A stretch of 64,000 bases of DNA, from NCBI RefSeq assembly GCF_022201045.2, contig NC_068560.1, positions 29,219,501 to 29,283,500 of the forward strand, read 5' to 3'. Both the position numbers and the translations under genes were made by a program. Shown piece by piece: positions 43,916 to 56,900 of this stretch. This DNA is from Citrus sinensis. Lineage: Eukaryota; Streptophyta; Magnoliopsida; Sapindales; Rutaceae. The stretch's first letter is position 1; every line of letters starts with the position of its first letter. Below the pieces are notes generated by a model. It was not told where the DNA came from. It worked only from the letters and a program-made list of their open reading frames with translations, and searched no databases.

Positions 43916-46357
43916 TCAGTCAAAATTAGCATTTAAGAATTTCAGCAATTCATTTCTTTTGCTTTCTGCTTCTTTATCTTCCTTCGATTTGTCAAGTTTC
44001 AATAGAATCTAAATGGAAACAAGAAGAACAAAACATTAATAATTGTAGACGTCAATAACATCTCTTGTTACAGCTTTAGGAAAGGAATAGCTTTACCTTT
44101 TTGCCAGAAACAGCACTTCGACGGACTCCATCACCTTTCTCTCGCCTTAAGAACTGCATAGATTGGATGGTAGAGGTTATTGCGATCTTAAACAACAAAT
44201 GCTACAGATGCAGATGATAAACTACCAAAGTGCATTGGAATACCTTCGAAAGCTGTACAGGGCCACTACTTCCCTCATCTTTCTCCTTCTATATGTGGCT
44301 CCCATTGCCAGGACGAACCCAACCCAGAAACAAAATCCAGGAAAAGTCAATAGTGCCCAGTCACCATGTCACAGACCCCAGCTCCAATTTCAAAGAGCCA
44401 ATTTACAAAAGAGGCAGAAAAAACTATTAGCATCACCTCAGATATAGACATTTGATACGAGTATCAAAATAACAAACATTAAAACTACTCTGATAAATTA
44501 CTATATATGCATTGACCACAAAGAAACCAAGCCAAGGTAAGTGACCACATAAAAAGATGAAATTTTGCAACTTCTAAGCACATTGAAGATTAGAAAAAGC
44601 AGAACTTGGTGAGCAGAAATACAGAAAATCAAAAGTAAACATCAAACATAATTTCCTACCCCATGCCTGTGAATCTTTCATTTTGATTCACTTAACATGG
44701 GGTTTAATCAATCATCATTCGATAAAAAATAGAATGAAACTGACTCAGACAAAGCATAAGCATATTTTTTGACAATAAGATAAAGGCGAGCGAGAAAGCT
44801 ATAGTCAGAAAACTGCCCTACCTCTTTAACTTTCTGTTTATGACGTTTATGTCGATGACCCTTGCTCCGGTCCTTTTCCTTGGTCTGGAAGGCAAGGGGC
44901 AACAAATTGAGATTCATAGACCAAAAGCTTTAAAATGAGAATAAAATAGATTGTCAATCAACCACCTTCTTTGGTCTGTCACTCTTCTTGTGCCTCTTTG
45001 AATGACTTTCATGCTCACTGTCGGAAGAATTGTCGCTTCTACAATAGTTCAGCAATGTACACATAATGTTAGGAAGACATTCATCCCTTCTCTCTATCCA
45101 GTCATTAACGTGAAAAATTCAAAAAAACTATTTTAAGAACAGGGTTTCTGCTGCTTGATAAAGTTTATGAACATGAAATCCATTGCATTGCATGACCTTG
45201 TAAAGAGCATATATGCACAACTTAGTAAAACAAATAGATTCCATGAGCTGTATTAGAAATGCCTCAGGACAACCCATTCAGGCACTAGGATAGAAATATA
45301 TAGAGAACAATATGAATTGAAGACACTAGCCTGACATTAAAATCAATTATTGAATTGAATCCACGTGCTTCTCTAAACACTCGTGCTTCCAAATTTCAGT
45401 ATTCATAATCATACCAATGACCAAACTGTACTCTAAAAATGTCAAATAACACTTTTTATTTATTCCTAGTTTTTGATTTCCATTCTCATAACAAGTAACA
45501 ACTAGTCTTTAATTACAGTTTTAGTTGATTCCCCGTAATCACAAGTTATAAGATGGCACAAACCCATTTCAAAATTACACGTAAGATAGAACACCAACAA
45601 CAATCTTTAAGTTTCACAAGAGAACACTCTAAACAACATTAGATCAAACGAAATTGAAAACATAATACACTAAACTAATAAAATGTATTCAGATCTTTCA
45701 TCTATCTAATGTTTTCCAAGAATTACCTACATATCAATTCCACTGAACAGAAAGCACAGAGCTTATCAGTACTAATAAATTATTTTCCAAATTACACTGC
45801 ATCCGCCAAACTATTTGAGCAAAAATTAGGCCCTAGAGAAAAAGTTAATCTAAACAACTAAAAAAATTAACAATTTTATTAGAGAGAGAGAGAGAGGGGG
45901 GGAGGGACGGAGAGAGGGAGGGAGGGAGACTGATTTTTACCAAAATATGAAGACCAATAAGTTTTTCGAGATAAAATTTAACCAAAATCGAGACACCATA
46001 TTAAAAAAATCTTAACATTTAAAAAATTATAAATTTTGAACCAAAAATAAGGAGTACCCATCGAATTGTAAGCTACAAACATAAATTTTCAAGTCATAGC
46101 ACAAAAAATCCATAAAGTTAGAGAGAAATTGTGAACCTGGAGGAATCAGATTGGGAAGAATAAGAATCGGAGGAGTTGTGGCGCCTGCGACGTCGTTTTG
46201 TTTGAGACCGCGGCTTTTTACGGATCTTCAGGGACTCTCTGTCTCTTTCTCTGTCTCGGCGGCTACGGCGACGGCGACGACGGTGAGAGGATGATGACGT
46301 GTCAGACGAGGACGAATCTGAAGAGTACGGGGACACAGAGGACGATGAAGCCGCCAT
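43916..46357 (-). CDS. Small Ser/Arg-rich nuclear protein, five exons
   Basis: Exons join(46357-46137, 45038-44966, 44884-44822, 44153-44097, 44008-43916), all with GT/AG introns and matching phases, total 507 nt, 168 aa. The N-terminal 45 residues are Ser-rich and run into basic blocks (HRRRRRRSRRDRERDRES); the middle has HESHSKRHKKSDRPKK and HRHKRHKQK. The C-terminus is less biased: RREKGDGVRRSAVSGKK, then LLKLDKSKEDKEAESKRNEL and LLKFLNANFD. Its composition suggests a nuclear, RNA-processing-associated protein. I recognise the style, not a named family, and give no symbol. Single-copy and outside the array. Confidence 0.75.
45881..45930. repeat. GA/GGGA-rich microsatellite in intron 1 of the Ser/Arg-rich gene
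   Basis: (AG)n followed by GGGA-type repeats, in the longest intron of the gene. Confidence 0.8.
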
Positions 46358-47160
46358 CGTGGGTGCTGCGTGTCGTGCGTATGAAAGAAGAGCGAGGGTT
46401 TTATTAGTATTTGGGAGTTTTTGTTTTGTACCCCTGAAGTTTTTTAATTTATTATCATGTGAGAAGAACTACAAAATAAGGATTTAAGACCCCTGAGTCT
46501 GGGTGTGAAGTGTGAAGTCTCCGAGATTCCGACCCAGTTTGAACTTTTTGCGAGTTATTCAAATGTGTAGATCCACTCTGCCCCACATAATTATGGTCAA
46601 TTACGAAATATCCCCGTCGTTTTATAAAATGTCAACCCACTCCCACCCGTCCTTGCTCCTTGGCTTCTTGCAATTTATTAAACTTAAGGTGAGATTAAAA
46701 AAAAAGAATCTCTATTTATTTTTTATAATTGCAATAAATCAATGAAAAAAAAATTATTTGCGGAAAAAAATTGAAGGGAAGGAATGAAATATTTTGTAAA
46801 TTCTATCTTTTAAATAGTGTGAGTTTTAAAATCATTTTAATGCATATGAAAAATTTTCTAATTAATTAAAATGTTGTGACAATGCATTTGAAAAAAATGA
46901 ATATCATGCTGACTATTTTTTTTTCCCATATGTATCGTATGTGTATATATTAACATCTATAAATATGTGGTACCGAATTTTAATTTTACTTTTTTATTAT
47001 GCTTTGGTATTAAAATATAATATTTTTACATTTCCATAAAGTATAAAAACGTGCCTAGTTATTATTTCACATAAGTTACACATTAAAAGGGTTCTCTTCA
47101 CACCCATGAACAAATTGAACACTACACAAACCCTTCACTGAATAAAAATACCACTACCCA
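46358..47160. other. Spacer between the Ser/Arg-rich gene and PME-A
   Basis: Promoter side of the Ser/Arg-rich gene and 3' flank of PME-A. AT-rich, no element or RNA recognised. Confidence 0.45.
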
Positions 47161-48052
47161 TTAATTAGTAACAAACCCTGAAACATAAGGCACCCCTCTA
47201 GGTTTTATCCAATCATCGCCATCAAAAAACTTCCCAGCTGTAAACTCAAAAGCCTCCTCAAGCCTGTCAATGCTCTTAACACCTTGCCATGTGACACGCC
47301 CTGTCTTGTTTGCACCAGGGCCATAGTTACCGTACTCCGCATAGAAACAAGTATGAATCCCAAATTCTCCTTCCCATGGCAACCAACCCTGTGGCTGAAT
47401 CAAATCGTCAATAAAGGTCTCCATTATGACTGTCCTCGAGTGAATTCTCCAGGGGCGTCCGAGATATGACTTGATTTTATTCCTGACGGGCCAGTACACG
47501 TGGTCCGCGATGATTGAGCTGTTCTGGATGACGATGGCGGTTGGCTGGTGGGTAACATTGCGGCCCTGGGCAGTGACAATGCAATGCTGGTTGTCTAGGG
47601 GTTTTCGGACGATGATTTTGCAGTTTTGAAAGAAGGCAGAGCCGTCGCCGAAGATGAAGTCGATTGTGCCGGTGATGGTGCAGTCTCGGTAGTACTGGCG
47701 CTTGGCGTGGGTGTAGAGTGTGTCTTGGTAGCCGTCCATTGAACAGTTGTAGAAGATTGACATATCGGCATCCACCCTTAGGGCTACTGCTTGATGTTTC
47801 TCTGGTCCTGCTGAGTTCTCAAAGCCAATGTTCTTAGCCATGAAGAATTCTCCAAGAACACCTGCCCCCAAATAGCATGTCTAGTTATTGAAATTGTAGC
47901 TTCTTTCGGAAAATATGTGTTAGAAAGCACACAATAAATATCTAGAGTATAAATATGTAATCTGAAGAAGTACTTCAAATCCTCTACGTAAAGCACTTGA
48001 AAAACTCTTTTAAATTGCAATTTGAATTCATTGCTGACCTAACCGGTGCATT

Positions 48053-48095
<43 letters not shown>

Positions 48096-49496
48096 CATGG
48101 TGTATATTTCCAACATTGCCTTACTAAAAATTTAACTACACACACAGCACATATATATATATTTACTACACCAATTAAAACATCATAAAAGTATTATTAT
48201 TGGATCCAATCTTATAAACTACTTTTCTATGACCAAGTTAGTCTTTAATTAAAAATCTCTCTTAATGCATTTTTCTTTATCCTAAAAGTTATGTTTCCTT
48301 CTAAGTTCTAACTAAACACTACAAAATTGAATTGGAAGATTTTAATTGAGTCATTAGTTCTTAAATTAATTTAAATGTATTTACATATGTAACGTACTGA
48401 CTGTGGCGGTATGCATCGTGGGTGTGCCATCGACATAGTTCAAATTTCCTGTGATTCTGGTCTTGTACATGCCATCACCAATCATAAACACACGAGCCAT
48501 GGACCTGTTAAGATAAACTTTCTCTTGATAAATTCCCTCCTTAATGTAAATTGTAGTTGTCTTATTACTCTTCTTCGGAATAAAGTTCAATGCTTCATTA
48601 ATCGTGGTGCAATTCCCACTTCCATCCTTAGCAACAACAACGTCAGGCTTAAACTGAGCTTGATCAATCAACCCAAGCAGCCTCCGATTTCTCGGACCAA
48701 GCCAAGATGGATACAGATCGCCATGTTCTAGCACATGAATACCTCCATGCCCAAGAACTTTAGCATTATTTTCAATTAGCCCACGATGATGGCTGCTGCC
48801 CAAGTTTATTTCACGATTAATGTCCAAATTTCCAAGAATTGAAGAGATTTTTGACACCATTGCAATAGCATTGATGGTAAGTTCAATTGATGTCTTCAGT
48901 ATCTCCCTCATTTTTACTCCGGCTTCGCCCGTCGTATTTTCGAACCCATCGAGGCATGTTTCTTGGTATGTGATTGTGGAACTAAGCCAAGTTTTCAAAT
49001 TATTAATCATTGGACCCATCTTGTACCTAGCTTGACGATCAGACTTTCCCAATTCTTCAAACGAGCGTTGCAAATCTTCAATGGCTTCATCCATTAACTC
49101 GTTGCAGTCCTCGAGAGCTAGGCTTGCTCTGGGGTCCTTTTCGAGTTGTTTCAGGGTTCTTGATCTCTTTGCAGCTGCTGCTACATGTTTCTTGGCGACT
49201 TGAAATGCTGCCCTAATGAGTTCTTTAGGGTCTGTCGTGTTTCCCGACTCTGTCTGGAGACTCTCGACGCATTGCTTTTGATAGTCTGTGGGTTGGCAAA
49301 CGGTTTTGATGGCCTTCATTGAGGCTGATACTTGGTCATGAGATTGTGAACTGACATCAACTTCGGATTTGCCATTATTAGGCCGGCGGCCAATGGAAAC
49401 TGTCGCCACAACCACCATGACAACGAGGAATATCGACGCGAACATGACAAAGGCGATCCTGTTTTTTCCGATTTTCTCAATATCCTCTTGATGCAT
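47161..49496 (-). CDS. Pectin methylesterase with inhibitor-like pro-region (PME-A)
   Basis: Wall enzyme that removes methyl esters from homogalacturonan. Exons join(49496-48398, 47861-47161), one phase-1 intron, 599 aa, typical of type I PMEs. A signal anchor lies at about 14-35. The PMEI-like pro-region, about 60-215, has C67, C76, C131 and C181. A subtilase-type processing motif RRLL is at 271-274, and the catalytic domain runs from about 282 to the end. Catalytic residues are all present: Q390, Q412 and D413 in YQDTLY, D434 in DFIFGD, R502 and W504 in LGRPW. It is divergent from PME-B across 2.6 kb. A (TA)n run lies in the intron. Confidence 0.95.
48056..48091. repeat. (TA)n microsatellite in the PME-A intron
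   Basis: About 18 TA units. Confidence 0.9.
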
Positions 49497-51419
49497 TTTT
49501 TTATATTCAAATATGGAAGATGAATAATTTTTTAAAAATGGAAAAAAAGAACCGATGTCTTTGTTAAATTCTAGTTCAAAAATTTATGTATGATCGATCA
49601 ATTGCTGAATTGCAAATGATCAAGAGAGAGTAGTATTGTGAGTCGGATGAAGCTTGGAGCTCTACTCAAGGATTTAAATTTCTTTTGAAAAAAAAAATTG
49701 TTATGTCAGTTGGAATTTTAAAGGCTAATAGAAAGCAAGCTTGAGGGTTGCTAGTTACTAATTTTATTATTATTTCTTTACTAAAAATAGGGAAGAAAAA
49801 CTGATAGAACTTGAAATTTAGGGCGCTGGCATGTAATCTTTAATCAAATTGGCTTCATTAATAGTATAATTCAGGCAGAGAAATCAGCAGTTACGGTGGA
49901 AGTTTGGTGAGTTTTATCACTTCACTAGATGCACTTTTCTAGTTTTTTTTTCCCCTTAATCTAGATTAAGCTTAGGTTTTGGCTTTAGTGCATAGGAAAT
50001 AACAGAGATTTTTTTTTTCAAAAAAAGAATTAATTGAATATAACATATGAAGAAAATTGACGCGTATACGTGACAATAAAATATTTTGTCTTGTTTTTTT
50101 CCCCCTCAGTCATTGAACTTGTAATTGGAACTATATTCGGCGAGTCTTCAAATGCATGTCGTAAATTATTAGATGAAAAGTTTACTTATATTAGTGGGCT
50201 TTCTCATATATCTCAACTTTCATACTTTGTAATCGTTCAATTTCGATCCAATGGTATAAATCTAAAGTTTTTTTTTAACGAAAAAAGTATATATCATTTA
50301 AATCATTTATTCATCTATTATTCGATTAAATTATATATTGGCCAATCCAATTTTTAGACCTTCATTCGAGTGCTTTTTTTTTTTTTAATATATAGCTGAG
50401 TATCAACAAAATGTTCATAGAACAAATTTATGGTAAGAAGCTTAAAAAGACGATTAATTGTTAGACAACTCTGAGCTTGGTTCATCAATTAATTAATCTC
50501 TCTTCTCAGGACATTTACTTGTCTTAGAAAGTTTTTTTTTATCACCTTTAATTACAATTGCATCAAGACATGGATCTTCGACTTCCTCAAATTGAAGTTG
50601 CTTTCGGCATTAAAGTTTTCAAGCTTTGATATGTTGTGTAAAAAATATTCAACTAGCTGGCCGAAGTATTCCTAAACTTCTATCGTTTTATACAAACAAA
50701 ATAAAATCCAAGCCATGTTATTTATTTATTTATTTATTTTTGGGCAAGACTAGTATCTTGATCATTTTCACTAGTAAGTTAGATACCACCAGTTTGTTAG
50801 GATTGAATTGAGCATATTGATCAATTAATCTTCAGTGATGAACCAACATTGACGTAATCTATGAGCAATTTGAGGCTTAAAAAAATAATCAATTGAAAAC
50901 AAAGAAAGATACAAGAAAACCGAGACTCAATAAGAACAAGTCAAATTGTATAAACTTGATGTGATTCAGCCAATAAAGGTGCTTACTACCATATCGAAAT
51001 ATGAACTCAAATCAAGCTTAATTGATTATTTAATTTGGTCATGTTAACTACAAAGAGTTCCAACCTTACAAATTTTTGAAGCTTAATGTGATTCAGCCAT
51101 AACTATGATGTAACCCTTGATATCAACCTTGGAAACCCCTGCTTTCCAGAATTAGATTCTCTTCGTCTGCAACTTGACAAATTATCTGCTAGCTCAAAAC
51201 TCCACATCAGCGTAACGGATTTGATTTCTGAAAAAATAATTATACTATTCACAAATTGGCCAATAAGTATTGAGAAAGACAAATTGATTGCTTTTAATGG
51301 AAATATCTTTTATCTCCATTGTATAGGGTAGAACCGTAGAACACTAGTGAGGTTATATAAATGGTTACTGATAACCAGCCGACTGATTAATTAGGTGCAT
51401 AACGTTGTGGTATGAGTAA

Positions 51420-51716
51420 CTAAGATATATAAAATGCAATTTTGCAGCATTTTCTTCATGAAAAATGAAACAATTTTGCAACTTTTGGTTCATTGAGAAA
51501 GATGTTTGACAACTAGACGTTTCCAAAAACAATTGGCCTGCGAAAGCGAATGTGAAAATAATTAGCATCTAAGATATATAAATGCAATTTTGCAGCATTT
51601 TCTTCATGAAAAATGAAACAATTTTGCAACATTTGGTTCATTGAGAAAGATGTTTGACAACTAGACGTTTTCAAAAAGGATTGGCCTGTGAAAGCGAAGG
51701 TGAAGATAATTAGCAA
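51420..51716. repeat. Two-copy 148-bp tandem repeat upstream of PME-B
   Basis: 51420-51568 and 51569-51716 match apart from a few substitutions and a one-base indel. Both contain GCAATTTTGCAGCATTTTC and TTGACAACTAGACGTTT. Confidence 0.9.
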
Positions 51717-51734
51717 GTGCATCAGCAATAACCA

Positions 51735-51965
51735 TCGATTCAGTTTCATGTCAAAAACCAGGTCGCCTTCTTATGAATTAGTGCCTTTGAAAATTATGAG
51801 ATCAGTTCGCTTTCTTATGAAATTATGTGGATGTTATTTAGTTTTAGGTTGCCTTCATATGAAATTATTTGGAAATTATTCAGTTTCAGGTTGACATCTT
51901 ACGTATGAACAGTATTTTAAAAGAAGAAATTATCCAGTTTCATTTGCCTTCGTATGAAAATATTT
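51735..51965. repeat. Degenerate short repeats just upstream of PME-B
   Basis: The words CAGTTTCA, GGTTGCCTTC and TATGAAATTAT recur about four times at 45-60 bp spacing, within 350 bp of the PME-B start codon. Confidence 0.6.
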
Positions 51966-52081
51966 ATATTCTTAATCGGAAAAATTAGAATGACACTGAT
52001 CATCTATAAATAATTGAAGCCTCCGTTAACATTCATATCAATATACGTACGATAACAAATCTTTTCTTACAAGTTCGATCA

Positions 52082-53230
52082 ATGGAGAAATCATCTGCTC
52101 TCTTCCTTGTTACTTGTGTTTGTTTCATTTTCGTCCCAACTCTTTCTCTGACTGCTAACGTTACGGTGTCATTGGATGGAACAGCAAATTACACTTCCAT
52201 TGGAGCTGCTATTAGCGCTGCACCAAACAACTCTGAGTTCGCGTACTCAATCTATGTAAAACAAGGCACGTACTTTGAGAAAGTCTCAATTGGCATGGAG
52301 AAGACTCATCTCATTCTCATTGGCGATGGCATGGGCAAGACTATAATCACATACAACAGCAGCAACAGCACCGGATCAAGCACGTCAAAGAGTTACACCG
52401 TGGGTGAGTTTCATTATCTTTTTCATTCGCTTATTATATTCTGTGTTATATATGTTCATAAAAATAAGGACACATTTGTGATTGATGTCATAATTAGTTT
52501 GCTAATCTAGTCCATTTCTATTATTTCAGACGTAACGACTTCATGGTTTTTAGCCAGAGACCTGAGCATTGTAAATTCCGCGGGTCCAAAAGGAGGACAA
52601 GCTGTTGCTCTCAGAATTGCGGGAAACAACATCGCGTGTCATAGATGCTCCGTCGAGGGGCATCAGGACACATTGTTCCTAGCTTATGGAGTGCATCAAT
52701 TTTTCTACGAGTGCAATATTATTGGCACAGTTGACTTTATCTTTGGTGATTCTGCGGTTGTGATTCAGAATTCTAACATATACGCGACAAAGCCCGCTGA
52801 GGGCCAAGGAAATGTGATCACCGCACAGGGAAGAGAATTTGAAAATAAAAGCACTGCCATTGTGATCCACAACTGCACAATTAGTGCAACAGCTGAATTT
52901 GAACCGTACAAATCAACTGTGAAGACCACCCTTGGGAGACCATGGAAACAGTACAGTCGAACCATAATCATGGAGTCCTACTTGGGGGATCTCATTGATC
53001 CTGAAGGATGGTCAGAATTCAACGGGAAATTTGCTTTAGACACTCTGTACTACGCCGAATACGCAAACCGTGGACCGGGTGCTTTCAAAAGGGATAGAGT
53101 CAAATGGCCAGGCTACCATATTCTAATTAATGCAGCTGAAGTTCAAAACTTCACAGTCGAGAATTTTATTCATGGAAGTGATTGGCTTCCACAATTGGAG
53201 GTTCCATTCATTCCTGGCCTGATTGGCTAA
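52082..53230 (+). CDS. Pectin methylesterase without pro-region (PME-B)
   Basis: Exons join(52082-52403, 52530-53230), 340 aa. A signal peptide (about 1-24) leads straight into the catalytic domain (NVTVSLDGTANYTSI); there is no PMEI-like pro-region and no RRLL site. Catalytic residues present: Q131, Q153 and D154 in HQDTLF, D176 in DFIFGD, R244 and W246 in LGRPW. The one intron is phase 1 and sits at the same alignment point as the PME-A intron. The sequence reads like a type I catalytic domain, so this may be a type I gene that lost its pro-region. Seven or more NxS/T sites suggest glycosylation. A pseudogene cannot be excluded, but I see no lesion. Confidence 0.93.
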
Positions 53231-53348
53231 TTTGATTGTTCTTTCTATCTTTATCTAAATAATTATACAAATATGTCAAATATCAAATTTATTAATATAT
53301 ATAATTTATGCATCTCAGTTATAAATGTTTATCTAGTTATAATTTTAT

Positions 53349-53944
53349 GGTTAATTACTCTAGGTGAGTCTGTGATATGTGTTTTGAAGAATTTTAAAAA
53401 AGTGACATGTGCTTTAAAAATACTCGAGTGGGTGATATTCCATTAACTTCAACAAGCGGAGGATAAAATTGGAAAAAAAATATTTTTTTCATAAAGGCAA
53501 ATAGATAAAAAATATGGGATTTGTATAATGCTTTACAATGCATAAGAGATCTACTTCTTTATATTTTCAAATCAGTTTGATTTAACAAGAAAATATTTCT
53601 AAAAAAAATCGTTTGATTTAACCAAAAAAACGGCTTGTTCATTAGAGTTATATCTAATTTTCTATATATATATTTTTATTTAAAAAATAAAAACAAGTGA
53701 GTACAAACATAAACATCATTTTGTAACCAATTACAGGGGAGGAATGTCATTCGTAATAAATTATAGGGGTAGAAATATCATTTTTGTAATTAATTGTAGG
53801 AGTATAAATGTTATTATGTAACTAATTTACTACTTTTGTCAAAGTTAATGGCAACAGTTAACGAAATGTCACCTAAATATTTTTAAAAAACGTGTCATAT
53901 TTTTTAAACTTATCAAAACATGCGTCGCCCAAGAATAATTAACC
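53349..53944. mobile_element. MULE-like element with long inverted repeats
   Basis: About 596 bp whose ends are imperfect inverted repeats of roughly 100 bp, GGTTAATTACTCTAGGTGAG against the inverse of the right end (AAGAATAATTAACC). Internal copies of GTAATTAATTGTAGG-like words occur. The flanking duplication is not clean, which suggests an old insertion. No coding potential. Confidence 0.55.
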
Positions 53945-56900
53945 TTAATATTTATGGGTAATGTCTTTGCTACAAACGTGCCCCTCTAAACTTCTCACAA
54001 CACCCCTATTTAAAAAATATTCAAAAAAAATTTCAAAAAGAACCTAATTTCTAAATACGCCCGGTCCATGCTGAAATTTCTTCCTCGTTTATTATTATTA
54101 TTATTATTTTGTTTTTTGGGGTCCAGAAAGTGGCTCTTTTGAAAATCTAATGAAAACTTGTAACTAATCTAAAAGATTAAACTTGATTGAACATAAACTA
54201 TCAACGACACATACATTAATAAGAAAAAAACTCAATTTTGTAAAAAAAGAAAAAAGGTTGAGACAAAAGGGATCATGATTCAGCCATTCTTCACTTTTAC
54301 TTCTTACAATAAGATCATGGGTCAAACCTCCCTCCTATGCAAATAAACTATTTTTCTTTTTCTATAATTTTTTTTATATTTTTAGAAGAAACTGTATCAG
54401 AAAAATAAATTGTTACAAGAACTAAGTATGAATCATAAATTCGTAAATTACCCCTTCTTCATTCAATCATTTGTTTCTCCATTCGCAGCAAATTAAGCTT
54501 AAAGGAGAAAGAGTTTGTACTTATAGGGATTTCAAAGGAATAAATTATATGAGGTTTAACTCGAGATGTCATTGTTTATTTATGAAATTTCCCAAACTTT
54601 TAAGATTAAAAAAAATATTAAATAACGGTTTTCTAAAGACTTTCGAAGGATTTTCGAGGGTGCCAATGGCAACACGAGTCACAAACTTTTAAGATAGTAA
54701 AAATATTAAATAAGGGCTTTACACCCCAGTTTATATGTACGCACAACATTTCACTAGTACATGATACTTGTCACGGATTCCACAAGTTCACCGGGGATCC
54801 AGCAGCCAAGAATGCACAAGCTGGAGGAATGAGGTTAATGGCAAACAAACTATGTAGGTACAGCCAAAAAGCCACTGTGAAGGTATCAGAATTAGATGAC
54901 AACCCTAATTAACAAGCTTTACTCACATGCACAGTAACAATAGCTGCAGCTATTCTAAGTTTTGGATTCCATCCCCAAATGATGTCAACAGAGGTGAAAT
55001 ATTAGATGGTCTAGGAACAAGTCTCCGTTAAGTATGCAAAAGGATCTGAAGACACTAATGTGAAAATCACAAAAAAAAAAAAAAAAAAATGGAGCGAAAT
55101 GCGGTGCTACAAAGACATTGATGTTCCTGAACATTTACTTTTCATTTGTTCTGTTGTAGTTGTAATAATAGGTATATCTGTAGCTGCTACGTAGGCCTTA
55201 GGCAACAAATGCCATGAACATGAACCTAGTGACTTTTGTGTGTGCGGACTTGAACTTATCTACATTTCTATATTACAAAAGAAGACTACACAAGCAGATA
55301 CTTGTGAAAACAAAACACTTCAAATGGTCAATATCACTAAGTCACTTCCCAGATCTGAAAAAAGCCTCCATTCTACTTCGACTCAACACTATCATCACTT
55401 AGAACATCAACTTACAACAAGCCATCACAACACATACACAAGAAATTTAAATCAAAGCAGAATAAGTTGAAATCACAAGGCACAACCAAATGAATAATTT
55501 GCATTCCAGCAAAATTTAAGTTCGAAAAATGAATTAAGGCTGCGATACACAGAGCCCTTTCAAGTGACAGAAGCACATCATCTAAGTATATACAATCAGG
55601 CAACTATCATAATAGTTTGGTGAAGTTAAACCAAGAAAGGCATATGTCAACCATTCTTTAGCATCAGAATAAAAGTCTCTATCTTTAAACAAAATATGTT
55701 TTAAAAGAACTGAAACCTATATGTTGGGTGAGCAAGAGATGATACATCATCTGCTGATGCTCTTCAATACTTCAATGGTGTTGCATCATCTGATCACCCA
55801 ACCCTTCCCCCCACCCCCCCAACCCCCCCCAAAAAAAAAGATTATGGGGTTAGATTACGTGTTCTGTCTTCTCATATCTTTTCACATCTCTGTTCTTTAT
55901 TCTGCCAGACGCTTCAGGGTTCAAATTGACATCATTCCTGAGTCAAATGCCCAAAAAACATACTGTATATTCAGAATAAAACCACAAACTGATGCTTATA
56001 AGGATATTGACAAGAGCATCATCATAATGAAGATTACCGTGATCATGGGAAGTTGACAGTTTGGCTCATTGGATTGCCTACACCCCGTGACATGGTGTCA
56101 TCAACTGGTGCCTATGAAAGCCAGGTTACTAATTAGTCAAGTATATTACAAAGATGATCAGGTCTATGTTGAAGATTCATCACGCATAAATAGTTAAGAT
56201 TCATAATAAACTAATTGCTTCCAAGCTCAAACCAATGTTTGGCTTATATCTTAAGGACAACCTCAACAAATGACATGCAAGAATAATTTTATTGGCATGT
56301 ACAGATCTTTAAAGCAAATAGCCCATTTTCGCTCATCATTTTTATCAGGAACAAGGTAAGACCTTTACAACAATATGGAATACAGATCAAGTCCATTTCA
56401 AAATGCATTCACAAACCCAATTTTGTTTAACCCAAAAATCAAAATTTTTCAGGGTTTGCACAACATTTCCAGTGATTATCAACTCAAAAGCTTAGCAAGA
56501 ATTACAAATTTAGGCAAAATCAACATACTTATTCTCGGTCACTATTTCATTTTTTTCCGATTTTACCAACATTCCTCTAAATTGAGACAGCAACACCCCA
56601 AATCAAGCAAATATTTTTTTCCTTTTTCTGAAAAAACTATAGTTTCAAGAATTGAAGGAAATAAACACCTGGTATGCTCTTGAATTGCTGACAGTTGAGA
56701 CGACATCCGTAGCCAAAATTCAAATTAGCCCTCTCAAAATAAATTTGAATCAGGATAAGTAACCACAAACCATCATCTCACAGATCACTGGTAAAGCAGT
56801 TGATATTCATAAGAAACTCCAAAGGTCCTAGACAAAAGCACAGAGTATTTCAATTCAAGTGAAAAAAAAAATGCAATATAAAGAACAGGAAATAACTTCT

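Larger units (their letters stand above)
49497..52081. promoter_or_regulatory. Divergent PME-A/PME-B intergenic region
   Basis: 2.6 kb between two head-to-head pectin methylesterase genes, so it should hold both promoters. Mostly AT-rich. The PME-B side has a 148-bp tandem repeat and a degenerate shorter array, annotated separately. No small gene recognised. Confidence 0.5.

Noticed and set aside
51420-51965. Possible CRISPR-like array
   Set aside because: Plant nuclear DNA; only two long direct repeats without regular spacers, followed by degenerate words.
53349-53944. Relation of this element to the Pack-MULE family at 10819
   Set aside because: Both have long inverted ends starting GGTTA-like, but the ends do not match beyond a few bases, so I kept them as separate families.
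55721-56056. 111-codon frame with a Pro-rich start
   Set aside because: The Pro run comes from a C-rich tract; the rest has no family features or coding bias.
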